A DNA stretch of 64,000 bases from Chaetorhynchus papuensis. Taxonomy: Eukaryota > Chordata > Aves > Passeriformes > Rhipiduridae. Where the stretch lies: positions 306,451 to 370,450 of the forward strand of contig VWYX01000627.1 of assembly GCA_013396525.1 (NCBI GenBank), written 5' to 3'. This document shows positions 13,001-28,000 of the stretch, one piece after another. A program made the position numbers and the translations under genes. The notes below the pieces were generated by a model. It was given only the letters and a program-made list of their open reading frames with translations. It had not been told where the DNA came from and made no database searches. The first letter of the stretch is position 1, and each line of letters begins with the position of its first letter.

Positions 13001-16000
13001 TTCTCCCCACAGCTGCTTCTACAACACCTCTCTCCTAGGGGAACATTAGCAGCTCGAGGAGAGGCTGGGAAATCTCTCTCTTCAGGTTTTTTTTTTTTGG
13101 GTGCACTGGCAGGAGAGGGGTTGATACAGGTTTGACTAGAGGATGATGAAAATCCTGAGGGAAAGGCTCAGATGGGTTATTCAAATGCCAAGACCTCATG
13201 TGGCTTTTGAAGGCTGAGAGTGTAGCAATATTTGTGTTCTCCAGAAGCTGGAGTAGAGGCAGATGTTCTTGATGGTGGGCACCTGTGAAGCCATCTGGTG
13301 ATGAGATATCTGAGTCAGGGCCAAGGAGGTGACAGCTGTTCAGGAGGGCAGTCCCAGAACTGTCTGTCTGCTCAGAATGTAGGTGAACCATCAGTCTGGA
13401 GCACCTTGGAGGATGTGTTCAGGGAACCAGCTCAGGATCATGGGCTGGTTTTCCACTCTCCTGGTATTCCTTCAGCAGAGGGACAAGGTTTTACCATTGT
13501 CAGGCTTTAGGATTAGACTGAGGTCTAGCTGGTTCCTTTAAAATGGGGCATAATTTTGTATTTCCTCTTTTCAAATCATGTATTTCATTGGGTAATCTAG
13601 ACAGGATTTATCTGGCTGTGTTTAGACATCTCACAGCTTCTCTGGGTTGGCGTAAGGAAACCTTGAAATGCTCAAACAGAGATTTTTATGCTGTAAATCT
13701 CTAGAGAGAGATGAGATGAGGTCTGTCTTTGACACTTTTAAGATGTTATCAAGGACAGGAAGCGTCAAAAAAGCCACACTTGCGAAGGGGCTTTAAAAGC
13801 ATTTTCAGGCAGCTGAAGGTGTCATCCTTGTCTGGAGAGCATCGATGTCTTTGCTATTACTGAATGCCTGGGGAGCACATTCTGCCTCTGAGATCCCCTG
13901 GAGAGCAGGGGCACCGTGGTGAAGGTGATGGCACGACCTGGTGGCGTCACATTTTCAGCGTGGGGCTTTCTGTCTGTTTACCTGGCAGCCAAGAGGGGCA
14001 ACGCCATGACCAAGGACGGTTTCCTGATGTACCTGCTGTCGGATGAGGGGAACATATTCAACCCCTCCCACCGGAAAGTTTACCAGGACATGACCCAACC
14101 CCTCAGTCACTACCTGGTGTCATCCTCACACAACACCTATCTCATGGAGGACCAGATCACAGGGCCAAGCAGCACAGAGGCCTATATCAGGTAAAGAGAG
14201 AGTGTGTGTGTGTGTGTTTGTGAGGTTAATCTCTTTCAGAAGACATAAAGTGTCTGTGCTGATGGATGCAGGAGATCAAGAAGCAGTCTCCCACCAGACC
14301 AGGTAAAGTAGGCTGGCCCACATTTTCAGGGTGAGCTGTTTCCCAGCCAGGTTGGCTGTGCCCTCCTTTTCACAGCTCTTTGACCTGGGTCTCATCTGGT
14401 GTCCACCTGAGTGTAAGATGTATGATTACTACATTTGGAAGCAGTATAAAATATCTGCAGTCACAAGGGAGTTGGATTGCAGCCCTCTGGCATGGTGTTT
14501 CCAAAGCAATGATGCTGAGGGGGGTGTTGCATTCCCCAAAATATGGCACGAGAGAGTGCAACAAGATGCAAAGATCCCTGGGACAGAGCTATAGGTCTGT
14601 GTAGGGACTGGAAGGAGCCAAAATGATTCATAGTGTCATGGTGCTTATGCTCTGTACTGCCTTTTGGGAGAGGCCCATGGCAGGGACTGTCCCCACAACC
14701 ATGCTGGGGTTTATTTTGGAGAGTCCTGGTTGGAGCAATCAAAAAAAAGAGATGGGGTGTGAGCTGATGGAGCAGGGTGAGTGATCAGGAAGCTTACACC
14801 TGGTCCCTTTTTAGCATCTCAGACATTCCCAGAGCACCCCTGCACAGAGCATTAGGTGTTGCCTATGTCTGCCTTTAACAGAGACTGATGTCTCATGGCC
14901 AGATGGGTGCAGTGACCTTTTAGTAACTTGCACACACCCACCTTACATTACTCCTTGTTTTTAACAGGTGAGACAGTGTTTCCTTATGAGCCAGTCAAGG
15001 ACTGCAATTCTGTCTTTGTTTTTGACTTATTTTCTCAGGAGCAATGACTGTCTGGAGTCACAAGGTCAAAAGTGTAGAGAGTGAAATCTGGCACAAGTTA
15101 CGTCTCAGTAGCTCTTTGAATTCATCTTACAGAGTCTTAAAATTATAGATGTATGTTTTGGTTGTAAAAAAAAAATCCCATGATTCTGGAACAGGTTTCC
15201 CAGAGAAGCTGTGGATGCTCCACTCCTGGAAATGTTCAAGTCCAGGTTGGCTGGGGCTCTGAGCAACCTGGGATAGTGGAAGGTGTCCCTGCCCATGGTA
15301 GGAGTTTGGAACTGGATGATCTTTAAGGTCCATTCCAACCCAAACCATTCTGTGATTCTGTGATTCTATTGCAATGAGTTAAAGGAGTTGTGTAATCTGA
15401 AATGTTTAGGGAATTACTGTAAAAGAGAGAAGACCAGCTCCTAGGCAGATTGGGGCAGGGGGGGTGGAAATCTACATTTGAAAATAAATTAAAATGGAAG
15501 TATGGATACGTAGAGGTGGGAATTTCACATGGAAATTCCATCTGTAGACTCGGTTTGGGAAACTGGCCCTCAGCAGTCTCCCCAGCTGTGGTGGAGTTCC
15601 CATAGCTCCCTCCCTTCCTCCCAGCTCTGAGGACTCATTTCTCAAGTCATATCAGATCTAGATGAAGAAATCACGTCATCTGAGCTTTGTGGCCTGGCTT
15701 CTAAAGCTGGCTGTCATTCTTCCACTGCAGCCACTCTTGATTTTCTCTTCTCTTCACCATCTTTGGGGAAAGACTTGGGGCACAGTCATGAGTGTCCTTT
15801 CTCATCTGGCACTCACTGTGTCTTATTCTTTGGATAATTCTGCCTTGGACTTCCACTACCTTATTTCTCAGATCCTTCTGTGCTTTCCTTGCTCAGCCTT
15901 GAGCTCTCTTTGCTGACACTGATTTCACCTGATCCCATCCTTTATCTGCTTCCCTGTTTTTCCGAGCTCCTTTCTTCTCCCTTGCTCCCTAAACTTCCTG

Positions 16001-19000
16001 CCAGTCTTCCCAGGCAGTGCCTGTGCCTGATGGACCCTCAGCTGGAGATGGAGCAGAAGATGTAGAACCCAACCAGGTCCCTTCTTTGTTTCCAGAGCCC
16101 TCACCAAAGGCTGCCGCTGCGTGGAGCTGGATTGCTGGGACGGCCCCAACTCAGAGCCCGTCATTTATCACGGCTACACTCTCACCTCCAAGATCCTCTT
16201 CAGCGATGTCATTAAGGCCATCAAGAACTATGCCTTCAAAGTAAGGACCAGGGACCCTTTCTCGTGTTGCACAACCCAGGACTGACAGTAGATCTCTTCC
16301 CTCCCAGCAGGGAGCAGAAGCAACGAAGGCTTCACCTTAGCATTTCTCGTGGGGACAAGAAGTGTCCTTCTGTCCGAGCATCCCTGCTCTGCTTCCTGTA
16401 GAGATCCATTCCTGGGAGTTGCTGGGCAGGGAGAGCACCATCTGAGGATGAGTTTGAACCTGTGCCAGCACAGCTGCATCCTGGACCCCACTGCACTGAC
16501 AAGGATGCCCAGTATCTTGAGCACACCTGGTGGGAAATGCTAACAAGCCCATGATTTGTGTGGCTTTGTTGACTCAGGATCTGTTTCTAGTTTAGAGGAC
16601 CCCATGTGCATGTTTTGGGTGTGAAGGACTATTTCTATTCTGATTTAAAAGGAATGAGCAGGTCGGGAGTCTTGTATGGCAGCAGCCTTCAGAAAACCTT
16701 AGGTCTGTCTGGACTCACTGGGCTTGGTGCTGTTTCCCTTCAGTGCACTTGGGAGCTGGTGTCAAGTTTCCTTTGGGACCACAAAGAAGTGACAATGACA
16801 ATAATGGCAATGCCTTCAGCACACAAAATGACCCGGGGGGCACAGGGAACCAGATCAGGCCTATGCAGGAATGGAGGAGGAAGGATTGATGCCACTTAAG
16901 GGTTTGAGCAAACCCTGTGATTCCAAAGCCCCCTTCCCAGTCCTTCCTCTGAAGTTGGGTAGGAAGGTGAGCTGACCCACAGTGCAAGTGGAGAATGGAG
17001 GCACAGGGAGTGCCCCAGAAAGTCTGTGAGAGGCATCCTGACCCATCCTGGTGCCCTCTCCGTTGGGTCATCATCTCTGGAAGGCATCAGCACAGATCTG
17101 AATAACTGCAGCACAGTTAAATTTGTCCATTTTTAACAAATCCTTGCTTTAGGACAATATCAGACCCTACTGTTGACACACCCGTTCCCAGAGAAAACAG
17201 CCCTGGGGTTCACACCAACTGCTCCAGACTGGTGAAACTGCAGAGTTCACTGATGGTGTGTGTTGCTGTCTTGTTCCAGACCTCACCATACCCCGTCATC
17301 ATCTCCCTAGAGAACCACTGCAGCGTGGACCAGCAGAAGGTCATGGCTCAGCACATGACCACCATCCTGCAGGACATGCTCTTGGTTGCCCCAGTCGATG
17401 GAAACAAATCCCAGTTCCCTTCCCCAGAGGTAAGCAAGGCCACTCCAGCACTTTCTGCCTCCTGAGGGTGGGACAAGAGGGAAGTTTTTCTTTTTGCTGG
17501 GTGCAAAGCTCAAAACTCAAGGGGATAACCATTGCAAGTAGCCTGAAGGTATATTAAACACCAAGTGTCCTCCCACTGAGAGTGTCCTGGGGTAGCTGCT
17601 GGGAATGGCTTGGGTTGGTGGGGTTGGAGATGTCCATGGAGGAAAAAGGGAAGCAGGAGGCTGCCTAGAAATGCCCCTTTTATTCCCAGGAATCAGGGCA
17701 GCCATCAGGCTGGGCTTGCAAAGGAAAGGAGATACACAGCCCTCAACAGTGGAGCACCACTATAAAATCATTAGCTGACAGTTAGAAAAAATTGGAAATG
17801 GAATCTTGATATGAAAGAAAAGGTCTCCAAAACAGGAGCCAAAGTGAAACATTCATCTGTTTCCACCTGTTTGGTTTGTGGTTTTGTTCTTCTTTTGTTC
17901 TTTCTTTTGTTCTTTCTTTCGTTCTTTCTTTCCTTCTTTTCTATCAAGCACTTTGCAGAAACAGACTCCTGTGTGGATAGCTGCAGTTCCCTTTAAATTG
18001 CATTTCTTTGCTAAAGAAATGCCAAAAATCAGATGAAAGTGCCTAGTCAGAGCTGGAAGGAGTTTGTGGGTGAGATCAAGCTGGCAATCAGCAGGGGAGA
18101 AAGGAGAGGAAAACGATCCACCCAAAATACCTTCTGGATTTGCTCTCCCTCTTCCTTTATCTCCTTTCCCTTTCCAACTTTCTCCTTTTGTTTGGGAGTG
18201 TCGTGCCTCGTTTGATACAATGCCTAGCACAGAGGGAAGCTGCTCTGGGCTGCTCCCTAAGCACCAGAGCAATAAATTAGGATGAATTGTAATTTTTACT
18301 GCTGCTGCTTCAGCAGGACCTTGGCTCTGGCACAGACAAGGTGCCTCCCTTAGGAGAAGTGACTCTCCCAGGGTGAGGACACTCCCAGCCCGGAGATCAG
18401 TCTTTGCAGGCTCTTACTGAGTTGGAAAAATATGTCTTCAGTGTCCCCTCCTGACTTGCTGTTTATCCTGGTGCGGGATCAGGAAAAGTGCTGATGGCTT
18501 TTCAGCTGATGGCAATGGTTTGTGAAAGGAAGGAGAAACACCGAGCAAAGCAATGTGTGATTTGTGAGTGTGAGGGGATGACCCCAACTTCCCAAAGATG
18601 TTTTTTCCATGGCTGTGCTCATCTAACCTCCTGTTCTGATTGCCCAAACAGACACATGGCCCCAGCTGAACACAGTGCCAAGATCTACCCTAGGGAATGA
18701 GTTCAGGCTGATCTGCTCCATTGGAGGGATTGATCCGTTCAGTTTAAACAGAGAAAAATTGCCAATGTTTCAACACCTATCCTGTTCCTTCTGGTACCTT
18801 TCCTCTGCCTTCCTGCTGTGGGAAGCAGGACAATGCAAAGGGCTGAAATGATGATTTTTTGGGGGGGTAAAATACACTGAAACTGAAACATGAGGGAAAA
18901 ATGAACAAACAAACCAGGAACCTCTTGGCTTTTCCACTCCCTTGTGATGTTGACATGAGGAAACCCAGGACAACAAGGTATTTTTTATATCAGGAAAAGG

Positions 19001-22000
19001 GTGGGATCTGCCAGTGAGCAAAAAGCTGAAGGCTGTAAACACAAACAGCTGAAGGATTGCTGCCGATTGTGTCAGCAGGGCAAGGTCAGTAATTAAAGGA
19101 AGATTGACGCAGCTTGGATTTGTGCTAACGATTTATACCACAGCCCAGGGCAGGAATCTGATTTATTAGGCTCCATTCAGGAACACTTTTGGGCTACACA
19201 GATTATCTAAATATCTCCCCCAAGATGCTGGTTTTAGGTCCCAATAGTGAATTAAAGGCTGTAGGATGAAAGGCCAAAAGCCACATCACAGCTCCAGGCA
19301 GCACCAGGGTTGTAGGGCGGAGCTGATCCAGTCTCTGCTGCTGGTGGGTCGTTGCCCTTCTGCCCCATCCCTGATCTGCACAGGGGTCTGCCAGGGCCCC
19401 TTCTTCTTGAGTGAAGTTCTTGAGCTGAGTTTTCTTCAGTCCTCCAAAACCTCTGATGCCATGATGATTTTTGTCTTCTCTTTTATACCCCTGTTATACC
19501 TTTTCACAACTTCTGTATTCTCGGTGCTTTTGCGTTCTTGGACTTGTTTGCCAAGCTGGGAGACTGAACATTTTAGAAGCTTCGTAGTGAGGGATCAGTG
19601 TGCCCAGAGCCCAAGGTCCTCTCCAGAACACATTTTGGAAACTGAGATAGAACCATCCAGGGGAAGGTTCCTTGGGGAGGGGGGCTCACTGGAGCCTCTC
19701 CTTGGGGAATCTTTGATAGATGTGCTAATTAGTAACACCTCTAATGTGATCCCAGATCTATTGTGGGTGGGCATTGCGGGGTGCATTGGGGTGCATTCAA
19801 CCTGGACGTGGTGCACCTCAGGATCCTTACAATAAACACCAAGGTAAAATCCCTTTTTCCCTTCTAACCGTGTTTGACTCTTGATTTTAAGACCAGGAAA
19901 AGGCATCACCTCCTTCAGTAATGTGTTTCCTTCCCTTTTCTGGTGCCACTCCTTGCTGGTGCAACACTTCAGTTTGCAGCTGAAGGACATGCACAGATGT
20001 GGTATCAATTAGTGGATCTGATCTGCACATCTCCTCATGAATGTGAACATGTTATTCCTCACAGCTTCTCAGAAGCCTGGAGAGATGGATATCCTTACCC
20101 TGAGAGTGGGATGGCAGGTGGCAGTGCTCAGACCCTGTGTGTCCGTGTACCTGAGCACTTCACTTAGGGCTCCTTTGGAGAAACTGTCAGAGGAGCTGGA
20201 GGTGTGCTCCACCTCCTCCCCAGTGTTTGTGCAAACAGAGGAAGAATCACACCCTGGGAGTGTTTGGTTCTCTCTGTTGACTCTAAAGGAGGTGTTGAAG
20301 CCACAGAACGTTTGTTGAGGTGGATCACTTTACAAATCTTCCATTCCCACTGAGATGAAAACTGGAATTCAGACCTTGCCATGCCTCTCAGGTTGCTCTT
20401 AGGGGCAGGAAGCTTTCAGGTAGGATAAACCTGTGTATGCAGATCTTTCAAAATCCTCTGCTCATTATAGCTCTGCTGCTTCTGATAAAAACAGTGCTTT
20501 CCTTTAAGATGGTTTCCGTGTCCCAGTGTGTCAGAACCATTTCACCTGCAGAGCTGAGCTTGTTCAGTGTGCAGGGGAAAAGGTGGGAGAGCAGGGGAGC
20601 TCCATTTCTGGGGACCAAGGAATGCCATTTATAGGGCACGTGAAGAAGGGCAAGAGTTGTCTCTGTTCCAGCAGCCACTCCACTGTGTGTTCTCAGGGCA
20701 GCCCAGTGTCCTTGTAGCCTTTCCTGAGGTTGTACTCCACCTCGGGCTTGCCACAGACAGTTGGAATGGCTTTATGGTCTTCTTGGAGAATATTTATTGA
20801 GTATTTCAGCTTTTGCTTTCTCCTAAGACAAGGGAGCTGCTCAACAGAGCTGAACTGATGAGCTGAGTGTCTTTTGCCTCAGGCTAGAAATACTTAAAAT
20901 CACATGAAGGGGAACCAAGAGGGATGGAGCAAGGGCACATGTGTGTCTGTGTCTGTCTGTACCAGCTTATTTAAAACCTCGATAAAGAAGATAAACTCTC
21001 AGATTTAGGACTTTGCTTCCTCTGCAGAGGGGATCCACTGCAATGCTGCTATAGGATAGCACCTTTTGCAGGAGATGGGGATGAAAATGCCTCGCTTTGG
21101 GGTGAGTCTCACTCCTTGTTGTGGACAAATTAGCAAATGGATCTCCTCTGAGTTGGGTGGCACATGGGCTGCTCTCCCTTGTGGGCATAGGAGCAGTGTC
21201 CCTGTGTCCACGGGGAGCATCTGCCCCATATCCAGGGTTTCCCAGAGGAACCACAGGCTAGACAGGATAACAGCAGCACTGAGGACCTGCTGCTGGCAGC
21301 CCTGGGGTGGGCTGTGGTGAGGAGACACAGTGGAGGCTGTGTTGCTGTGCCTTCCCTCGTGATGTTCTTCAGCCATGTAGCATTGGTCTGTGCCAGAAAT
21401 TGCGCCTCCCACTTGCTGTGCAGGCTGAATGGGAGAAGCTTAAAAAGCTTAATTACCTGCTGGCAATTAAGAATGAAAAGGACTTCCCCAAACACCTTAT
21501 CCTTAGTTTTCCACTGCTGAGTTGTGGCAATAGCGTTTCTTATGGGGCATTAGAAAGCAGAGGCAGATAATATATTGAATACCAGGATGATATTTGCAGC
21601 CTGCAGGGGACGAGAGGGGCTGCTCTCAGCCTGTCCTCAGTGGAATCCTTCCAGGCTTGTCCATCCCAAGCGTTGAGTGTCCCTAAAAGCTGACACAGAG
21701 CTGGATTTTGTGGGGGAAGAACAGTGTAGAGCTGGGTGTTGATGCAGGAAGGTGGGAAGGGACACGAGAGCAGCAGACTGAAGCGAGGCTCTGAAGATGA
21801 GCCAGCTCATCTCCCAGCCATGAATGTGAAGAAGCAGAGCACAGCTCTGCCTGGAAGAGGGCTGAGGGCTGGGAGGATGGTCTGGGGATGGGGAGGAGGG
21901 TACTGCTGTGCTCTGACTGCTCCTTTGAGTGTAGCTTTTGAGTGACAGGGAAAGTGCCCCAGTGCAAACACTCATTTGTGGGAGCTGAATAAAAATGGTC

Positions 22001-25000
22001 TTGGCTGCTGTCTCAGGTGCCAGTGTTGGATTTCTGCTCAAACCCAGCTTCATCCACAGCTTTGCCAGGTGGTGAGGAGTGGGGCTGGTCTCTGTCTGTA
22101 AAGACATGATGCAATTTGCTTGAACCCACAAAGGGGGAATCGTGTCCTTTGAAAATGCCTGTGTTGTTTTATAAAAGATTCTTGGTTTTCCACAGTCCTG
22201 TCATTTGAATGTGGTGGGGTTTTGTTGCTTTTGCTGTTGCAGAAAAGGCAAATATAAACAAATGTAAACAAAAGGGTGTTGCTGAGGAAAGGGGAACGTG
22301 CTACACAGGCTGAGGGGTTGTACTGGCTAATTCCAAGATGGCATTTTTCTGGAATATCTTGTGCCTTCCAAAGCCAGGAGTACCAAACACATCCAGGTGG
22401 CAGCAAATCTCCTGTTCCTGGAAGCTGCCAGGTCTAGTGCTGCTCTTGATTTTAAGGCATAACCCACACCCCTGGAGATTGCCCCCAGTCACCTTTCTCA
22501 ATACTCCTCCCTGTCCCAAGCATTGCTGCTGCCTTGTTTGGGCTCCAAGTCATCCCTCTCCAGGCTCCAGCCTTCCTCCCACAGCCAGGGCTTGCACAAA
22601 GGATGCATCAGTGATGAAGGGGTTTTATGTGAACCTTGAAAGAGGCTGGAGAGAACTGGTTCAGCACAAGGAATGTGCTCCCTGGACTCCCTGTGCTCCC
22701 AGCTGTGATACACTGGCGCGTGCTGCTGGCTGTGGTGGGTGTTGTACCATCGGAGCAGTGGCAGGAGAAGCTGCTCCCAGGAGAGGGTGGAGCTTTGAAA
22801 GGGCTCTGGGAACTCCTCCTGAGGCTGGCAGCACCCTACGGCTTCGCCTGCAAAATCCCTCACCCAAATTCCATGTCTGCTGTGCACAAAGTGCCTGTCC
22901 AGAACTTATTGGAGCTCTCTCCCCATCAAAACGTCTGTGGAGCTGACACTAATCCATGTCGTAATTATGTTCGTGCCTTAATTAAAATTTCCCAGGCTGG
23001 GGGAAGGAGAGATGAACGGGGACTTCCAAGGCTGTGTCTTAGATAGCTGTTTATTAAGTCTTATCAGAGAAATAGAGCCGCTGACATGGCTCAGACACAG
23101 CACAGAGCAGAGAATGCAGGAAAGTCCTGACTTATCAAGATTACATGGCCTTCTTAAAGGTAAACTATCCAATTAAAGCTTGAAACGAAAGATATTTTTA
23201 CTTTTCCACCAATATTCAGTAAAGCACTCTGTCACGTAGACAAGAACTGCGGAACTTTTCATCCAATCATCCTAAACCAACTTTACTGCAGAATATGGAG
23301 GGATAGAAGAAGAAAGAAGAAAGTCTAAAAACGACAACTACCCTCCATCTTGGATTTTCTACCTCTTATCTATTTACTACATTAACAAACCCAAAACCTC
23401 AAATTTTTCACCCTGTGACAATCCCACACAATGTTCTATCACCAAGTTCAAACCAGAGTAGATTCCAATTCTTCCCAGAGAGTAGGCAACCTTTCCCACG
23501 GCTGAAGGTCAAAAATAGTGTTGTCCAGGGGGGTAAAATCCTTCAAAACAGGCAGAGAAACATTCTCAGCACTCTGGGCTCCAACGTGGAGCAAAGGCTG
23601 CACTGCCTCAGCCCCTGCTTGGATCTCACACAGTTTCCTGAGCTGTGCATGTGTTTGTAGCCACAGACTGCAGAGCGAGGGGTGGATTAAACAACAGGCC
23701 ACACAGAGGGGCACAAACGGTGCCACAGATTTCTTCCAGCAGCCCTGACCTCCAGGCTCGGCCTTGTTTGTTGAGCAACATTTCAGTCTTGAAAAAAAAG
23801 AAAGGTATATCTTAATTGTCTTCAACAGCACAACTGTTTAAATTGTCTGGTTGAAGGGGTGGTCAGCTCTGCAGCAGAGGGGAACCAGCTCTCTGGGGTT
23901 TTTAGACTCATGGTTTGTGGTCTCAGAGGCTGGCCAGAGGCAGGGCAGGGCCTCAGTGTAAAAACAGACTTATTTTTACCTGTATCTATGGATAACAACC
24001 AGTCGCTGATGCAACTGTGAAAGCCCCGGTTGCAGCTGAGGGGCTTTTTCAGGGTGGGCCAGAACCTTTTCTAACCACCAGGTATTTTGTCCTCTTTTCC
24101 TTGCACAGCAATTGAAAGGGAAGATCCTGGTGAAAGGCAAGAAGCTGAGCAGGCAGGAGGATCCCACAAATGGGAACAACAACCTGGAGGCTGAGGATGT
24201 CTCTGATGAAGATGAAGCAGCTGAAATTGAAGATGAATCTGTGAAGACCAAGGTGGAGCAGAAGGGGAAGGTAAGCGAGAGAAGTAACCACTGGGAAATC
24301 ACTTTTTAGGTGGGTTTTGTACCGCACCTAAAGAAATAAAAAAAGAAAAGCAGTTGAAATACAGTTTTTCATGTGTTCCCAGCCAAGACAGGTCTCAGTT
24401 TGGTTTCAGCTACTCAGCTGGGGGTATGTAAGGGTGAATTGTTGAAATTGCTGGGGCTGAGGATCCTGCTGCTTGCTCAGCTTAATGATCTCTGTCCCAA
24501 GCACAAACAGAGATCTTGCAGAGCCAGTCAAGCACAGTCTCTCTAAAATGATACTGCAGTGGGGACAGACCATGGAGCATTTGTGGAAGCAGTGGAAGGG
24601 CACATGTTCAATCTCTGTCTTATTTCCAGAAATCTCTTTGTCATGGGACAGTCATGACTTTGGCTTTTGCAGTCTCATTTTGGGATACACCTGCACTCTC
24701 ACTGGCTGTTTGTTTCTGACCTGGAGGAGGGAGGGAGGGAAGATCTGTGGGGAAGGGGTGGCCGGTTACTAAAGCAATTTTTATGATGATTTCTGGGAGG
24801 AAAAGGCTGGCCTTTACACAAGTGTTCTGCCCCATCATGTGAGGAAATGGATTTTTCCGGAGTTCAGGTCCTTGTGAAGCCCATATCCCTCACAGAGTGG
24901 GTTCATAGGTGGCACAGACGCATTCAGCCCCGCTGATGGCAAAGCTGATTGGTGTTGCCTCTGGACCTGGTCTGATCTGTGTTTCTCTGTGATGATTTTC

Positions 25001-28000
25001 TCACTCTTTGAGGGTCTCATTTATCTCTCTAATCTCTAGTCAATAACGTGTGCATTATTTTGACATCTGTCACTTTCTTTTCTTGTCCCTGGTGGGAGCT
25101 GGGGACTCACACTTGTACCAATGAATGTGGCTGTGGAGCTGGAGTCATCAAAGCATCGTGAGAACTCCCTAGTTCAAGGTGGGGGGGAAAAAGCCCAAGC
25201 TCTGTGGAGGCCAAAACATCCTTCTGTTCCCTTTACTTCCAGGTTTGCATGCCTGGGACCAGGACAGTGTGGAAGAGTCATTGCTAAGGTTGTGTTATAA
25301 GGTTTAGCACCTGGAGGCAGACACGGGTGCTGAAATACAAGTGACCCTGCAGAGAGAAGCAGGAAGGGCATCCCACCAACAAAGGGGGAGTCCTTTTCCA
25401 CCCTTTCCTGCACAGGGTGGCACAGGGGGCACGCCAGCAGCCACTGAATGCTGAGAGTGTATATCCTTCTCATGTGAAAAGGTGGAGAAGAGAAGCCCCA
25501 AGGGTCCTATAGAAAAAACACAGAACTTCTGAGCACGACAGCAAAAACTCCCCGCAATCCTCTCGCTCTCCTGTTTCTAGAGTGACACCTTGAAGCTGGC
25601 CAAGGAGCTGTCAGACACAGTTGTCTACTGCAAGAGTGTCCATTTTGAAGGCTTTGATGACCCAAACCATCCTCGGGCTTTCTACGAGATGTCATCGTTC
25701 TCGGAGAGCAAAGCACTGAAACTGGCCCAGGAGTCTGGTGCGTGTGTTCTGCCCTCCTCTGTCCCTGTTCCCCAAAAAGGGACAGCTGCTGGTGGGAAAG
25801 GCATCCCAAAGACACGGGTTATGATGTCTTTGGTCGTTCATGTCACTGAGAATCAGTGGGAAGAACTTAATATCCTCGGGGCTGTTACCAAGAAGGGCAT
25901 TTTTTCAGGTGGTTCCCATTCAGCCATACTTGCCAGGCAGAGGGGAACACAAGAAGAGACAGAAGTAGCCTCAGCACTGAAAGGGCCATTTTCTTCTGGC
26001 TTTTTCTTTCTCTGTAGGAACCAGTTTTATTCATCACAACATCAGGCACCTGAGCCGTATCTACCCTGCAGGCTGGAGGACGGATTCTTCCAACTACAGC
26101 CCCGTGGACTTGTGGAACGTCGGCTGCCAGATCGGTGGGTGTCTCTGGGAGGCTGGAGGGGCTCACCTGGCTGGGTCACCCATGACCTGGCTGTGGAGGG
26201 GCTTCAGCTGAGGCAGAATCTCGAGCCCTTTGCAGCCAGAGGCTCAGCAGGCACTGGGAGAAACCAGCTTTCCAAACAATGCCCAGTGACTTTCCATGGA
26301 CCATCTTCTGGCTCTCCACAAATCCATTAGTAGAGGCTTTTCTGCACATTAATGTGCAAATCCCTGCAGTTTCACTGTCAGCAGAGTTATTGCCATTTAA
26401 CAAACGAGGAGGGAGCATGAACTCTGTGGGTCCTGCAGGTAGCACCCCTTGCCTTGTCTGGCCTCTGGACAGTCCTTGGGAGGCACCATCTGTTCCCTTG
26501 TGGTACAGTAAGGGCAGACCTGCATGCCTTATCTGACCTGAATTCAGTATTTGGGCACCCAAAATAAGATTTTTTAGCAGCCCTGAGTACTTGCAGCTCC
26601 CAGTAAAACCAGTGCACTGCAGTTATCAAAGTCTTGCTGCAGGTGGAAAAGTAGGGGAGTGCCTTAAAAGGCTCTCAGCTTTCAAGTACGACAGGGTATG
26701 AAGGACCCAGGACCAGGATCAACTTCTGTGTCTTAAGAGATGTCTTAGATTTTGCTAAAGAGGTTAAAATCATCCTTGAGGACATCAAGGGAGCACTGAG
26801 GAGCTGCTGGGGTCCACGTGCACTCCCTGTGTCGTGTCAGTGAGGCTGCTCACAGAGACTGTTCAGGTTTTTTACATCAATGCCTTTAAAAAAGGTATCG
26901 ACAAATTGGGAAGAACACAAGGAATGTGCCTGGTGTTAGGACACCGGTGAGGCTGGATCTATTTTGGGCAGCAGGCAATAAAGAGGTGATTTGATCACAG
27001 CTTCTGTGCTGCCACCTGAGGAGTTCAGACAATGAGGAGCTCTCTGGTCCAAACGGAGGCATCTATGCCCCTCGGGATGGCAAATGAAAACAGGCAGATC
27101 TGGGCTGGAAAGGAGGTTTTGTAATGAGGCTAAGTAACCAGAGACATTATCTGAGAGGGATTTGCTGGCTTCACTGCAGGAGAGAACTCCTTCAGCAGGG
27201 AAATGAAGAGGTTTATCTAAAAGATGCAGTTGCTCTAGGTGGCATAAATTCCATGCAGGGCAATTTTTGATCCTGGGGAAGGCAGGATGGCTGTAATGGC
27301 TCCTCCTGTCTCTGTCATCTCTGAATGCAAGAAATCCTCAGGGCTAGCAGGCTGTGAGGGTCAGAGGTTACCACTGCTCTTTGAAGCGTGGAAAAGCCAA
27401 TGTTTATGACCATGAAGTGCAGTTTCATGTGAACAGAATTAGCATGAAAAGATTCCTATTGATTTATCTGAGTGACTGAAGTTATTTATTTATGTTGCAG
27501 TTGCCCTAAATTTCCAGACAGCAGGCACAGAAATGGATGTGTACCAGGGTCGGTTCCAGGACAATGGGTTCTCTGGGTATGTCTTAAAGCCGGAATTCCT
27601 CCGGGATGAGCAAACCAAATTCAATCCAAAATCCATCACAGAAGGAACATGGGGGACAAAGAAGAAGCTCCTGCTTAAAGTAAGAATAGAAGTCAGCAAA
27701 CATCTCAGTAACATCCACTTTTTGCGGGGGGGAGGCTGTAGGTTCTACCTTCTCCTTCTTCTGATCCTATTTGCAATGTTGTCCTAACCCTACTGATTTC
27801 CCACGTCTGGGGGCTCACATGGATTTGGATCCTACAGGGATCTACTGGCATGTTTAATGTTGGGCCATAAGTTCATGACAACGTTTGCTGTCGTTCCAGC
27901 ACCGTGCAGGCAGACATGCAATCAGCAGCCACCTCTGCTGTTCCCAGGCACCAGCTGATCGCTGTGGGGACACTCAGAAAAGTTGTCTGTCCCAGACAGC

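Larger units (their letters stand above)
17430..24108 (+). other. PLCD1: PLCD1 intron 8
   Basis: The largest visible intron, about 6.7 kb. It holds the pyrimidine microsatellite, LTR family A at 19454 and the antisense LTR at 23033. No extra exon was recognised. Confidence 0.75.

Noticed and set aside
19266..19835. 189-codon open frame on +
   Set aside because: Most of it lies in a solo LTR, which is not expected to encode protein.
22338..22946. 202-codon open frame on + in PLCD1 intron 8
   Set aside because: Composition is typical of intron DNA with no domain, and overlapping frames on the other strand are equally long.
25590..26330. 246-codon frame running through PLCD1 exons 10 and 11
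   Set aside because: It is a read-through of two real exons and the intron between them by chance; splice sites and homology define the exons instead.
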